A DNA stretch of 64,000 nucleotides, taken from positions 186,001 to 250,000 of the forward strand of contig JARUHJ010000002.1 of NCBI GenBank assembly GCA_029667085.1, given 5' to 3'. Numbering within the stretch: position 1 is the first letter of the stretch; each line of letters opens with the position of its first letter. A program made the position numbers and the translations under genes. Shown one piece after another: positions 62,442 to 64,000 of this stretch. The DNA comes from Deltaproteobacteria bacterium IMCC39524. Lineage in GTDB: Bacteria > Desulfobacterota > Desulfuromonadia > Desulfuromonadales > BM103. Below the pieces are notes generated by a model. It was not told the DNA's origin. It saw only the letters and a list, made by a program, of their open reading frames with translations, and searched no databases.

Positions 62442-63011
62442 ATGCTGCTGATGATCGACAACTACGATTCGTTCACCTATAACCTGGTACAGTATCTGCG
62501 CGAACTGGGTGAAGAGGTTGAGGTCTATCGTAACGACAAAATTTCTCTGGCTAAGATTGAAGCTCTCAATCCCACACGACTTGTGGTGTCCCCGGGGCCC
62601 TGTACACCCAATGAAGCAGGTATCTCTGTGGAAGCCATCAAGCATTTTGCAGGTAAACTGCCGATCCTCGGTGTGTGTCTGGGGCACCAGTCGATTGGTC
62701 AGGCCTATGGCGGCAAGGTTGTTCGTGCTGACCGCCTGATGCATGGCAAGACCAGCCCGGTTTTTCATGATAACCGTGAGCTCTTCGTCGGCCTCCCTGA
62801 TCCTTTTGATGCGACCCGATATCACTCCCTGTTGGTAGAACGTTCTTCTCTGCCGGAATGTCTTGAAGTTACTGCATGGACGGCAGAAGGTGAGATCATG
62901 GGCATGCGGCATCGTAGCCTGCCAGTTTGGGGTATGCAGTTCCATCCGGAGTCGATTCTGACGGTTGCCGGTATGGACATGCTGAACAACTTTTTGCAGA
63001 TGACCAAGTAG
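62442..63011 (+). CDS. trpG: Anthranilate synthase component II (glutamine amidotransferase)
   Basis: This 189-residue class I amidotransferase has the catalytic triad Cys79 ([10 protein letters not shown]), His168 and Glu170 (QFHPESIL). It supplies ammonia to TrpE. It could also serve PabB, as in bacteria with one shared subunit, but the place in the trp operon favours tryptophan synthesis. Confidence 0.97.
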   Translation: MLLMIDNYDSFTYNLVQYLRELGEEVEVYRNDKISLAKIEALNPTRLVVSPGPCTPNEAGISVEAIKHFAGKLPILGVCLGHQSIGQAYGGKVVRADRLMHGKTSPVFHDNRELFVGLPDPFDATRYHSLLVERSSLPECLEVTAWTAEGEIMGMRHRSLPVWGMQFHPESILTVAGMDMLNNFLQMTK

Positions 63012-63023
63012 CCAGGAGCCCTC

Positions 63024-64000
63024 ATGATAAAGGACGCAATTAGCAAGGTTGTTCTGCGGCAAGATCTGCTAGAGACCGAAATGATTGAGGTGATGAACCA
63101 GATCATGGGTGGTGAGGCGACTCCCGCTCAAGTTGGCGCGTTTATCACCGCGTTACGAATGAAAGGCGAAACTATCGAAGAAATTACCGGCGCTGCCAGG
63201 GTTATGCGTGATCACGCCACCCCCATCCGGGTGGGTAAGGCCCTCGATATTGATCGTGAAGAGATTAACCTGGATCGCGAGACGGTCTTGGACACATGTG
63301 GTACAGGTGGCAGCGGGACAAAAAGTTTCAATATTTCAACGACAGTTGCATTCGTTGTCTCTGCCTGTGGTACCAAGGTCGCGAAACATGGCAATCGCAG
63401 TATCTCCTCTGCCTGTGGTAGCGCCGATGTTCTGGAGGCTCTTGGGGTTAACCTGAACGTAACTCCAGAGCAGGTTGAATCGTGTATCAATGAGGTCGGG
63501 GTTGGCTTTCTCTTTGCCCCCGCCCTGCACGGGGCCATGAAGCACGCGATTGGCCCCCGCCGCGAAATTGGTATACGCACAATCTTTAATATCCTTGGGC
63601 CTTTGACCAATCCGGCCGGTGCGGATCGCCAGGTCTTGGGCGTTTATGAAGAGAAACTGGTTGAAGTTCTGGCCAAGGTTCTGGTCAAGCTCGGCTGTCA
63701 GCGTGGCTTTGTTGTCCACGGGCAGGACGGCATGGATGAGATTACCCTGACCGGTCCGACACGTATCGCCGAGATCAACGAAGGGAAGGTCACCCTCTCG
63801 ACGATAGAGCCGGAAGACTTTGGTTTGCGGCGCTGCCTGCTGACTGACCTCCAGGGTGGTGACGCCGAGGAGAATGCTGCAATCGTTAGAGATGTTCTGG
63901 CCGGGGCTGAAGGACCTAAGCGGGATGTTGTTCTGCTCAATGCGGCCTATGCGCTGATTGCAGCCGGAATCGTAGAGAGCGTGGATGCCGGCTTGCAGAA
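63024..64000 (+). CDS. trpD: Anthranilate phosphoribosyltransferase, 5' part (runs off the window)
   Basis: The first 325 codons of trpD start with ATG after CAGGAG and stay open to the window end. [18 protein letters not shown] is the PRPP-binding glycine loop, and [21 protein letters not shown] and [17 protein letters not shown] are the other family motifs. It transfers anthranilate to PRPP. The typical length is about 340, so only the last few residues are missing. Confidence 0.96.
   Translation, partial: MIKDAISKVVLRQDLLETEMIEVMNQIMGGEATPAQVGAFITALRMKGETIEEITGAARVMRDHATPIRVGKALDIDREEINLDRETVLDTCGTGGSGTKSFNISTTVAFVVSACGTKVAKHGNRSISSACGSADVLEALGVNLNVTPEQVESCINEVGVGFLFAPALHGAMKHAIGPRREIGIRTIFNILGPLTNPAGADRQVLGVYEEKLVEVLAKVLVKLGCQRGFVVHGQDGMDEITLTGPTRIAEINEGKVTLSTIEPEDFGLRRCLLTDLQGGDAEENAAIVRDVLAGAEGPKRDVVLLNAAYALIAAGIVESVDAGLQ

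Overview
This window reads as a chromosomal core segment from a deltaproteobacterial, Desulfuromonadales-like bacterium (Geobacter/Pelobacter/Desulfuromonas relatives). The evidence is a Gram-negative outer-membrane toolkit (TonB-dependent receptor, MlaA lipoprotein, type I secretion ATPase), a selenocysteine tRNA beside yedF, strong AGGAGG ribosome sites, and protein-level features of the translation genes. The taxonomic call is inference from gene content, not from a database search.

Positions 1-20000 are accessory and housekeeping genes. The 3' end of a secreted RTX-type protein is followed by a glycosyltransferase and a type I secretion ABC exporter. Next, on the minus strand, come an ArsR repressor, an ArsP-like permease and a small thioredoxin-fold protein, then yedF with tRNA-Sec only 5 nt behind it. 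The plus strand then carries ispG, proS, a DUF4388/PATAN-type protein overlapping pyrF, rlmB, and an mlaA-mlaC-RND lipid-trafficking operon. Minus-strand GFA, nitrilase, VTT-domain and parvulin genes follow.

Positions 20000-26700 form a cobalamin-riboswitch-controlled operon: riboswitch and terminator, BtuB-like receptor, BtuF, BtuC, BtuD, a PP-loop ATPase of the diphthine-ammonia ligase family, and an unrecognised radical SAM protein. The last two are the best candidates for undescribed biology here, possibly a B12 or corrinoid processing step.

Positions 26850-60300 hold the translation and transcription super-cluster. It begins with tRNA-Thr, Tyr, Gly, Thr and the first tuf, in the same order as E. 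coli thrU-tyrU-glyT-thrT-tufB. Then come rpmG, tRNA-Trp, secE, nusG, rplKAJL, rpoBC, the str operon (rpsL, rpsG, fusA, second tuf), the S10 and spc operons through secY, adk, map and rpmJ, and the alpha operon rpsM-rpsK-rpsD-rpoA-rplQ, closed by a strong terminator. The two EF-Tu genes encode the same protein and differ only silently. All genes look intact; infA is missing from its common place between map and rpmJ.

Positions 60300-64000 hold a minus-strand SlyD-like FKBP and the start of a trp operon (trpE, trpG and the 5' part of trpD, which runs off the window). No CRISPR array, transposase, prophage gene or rRNA was seen.
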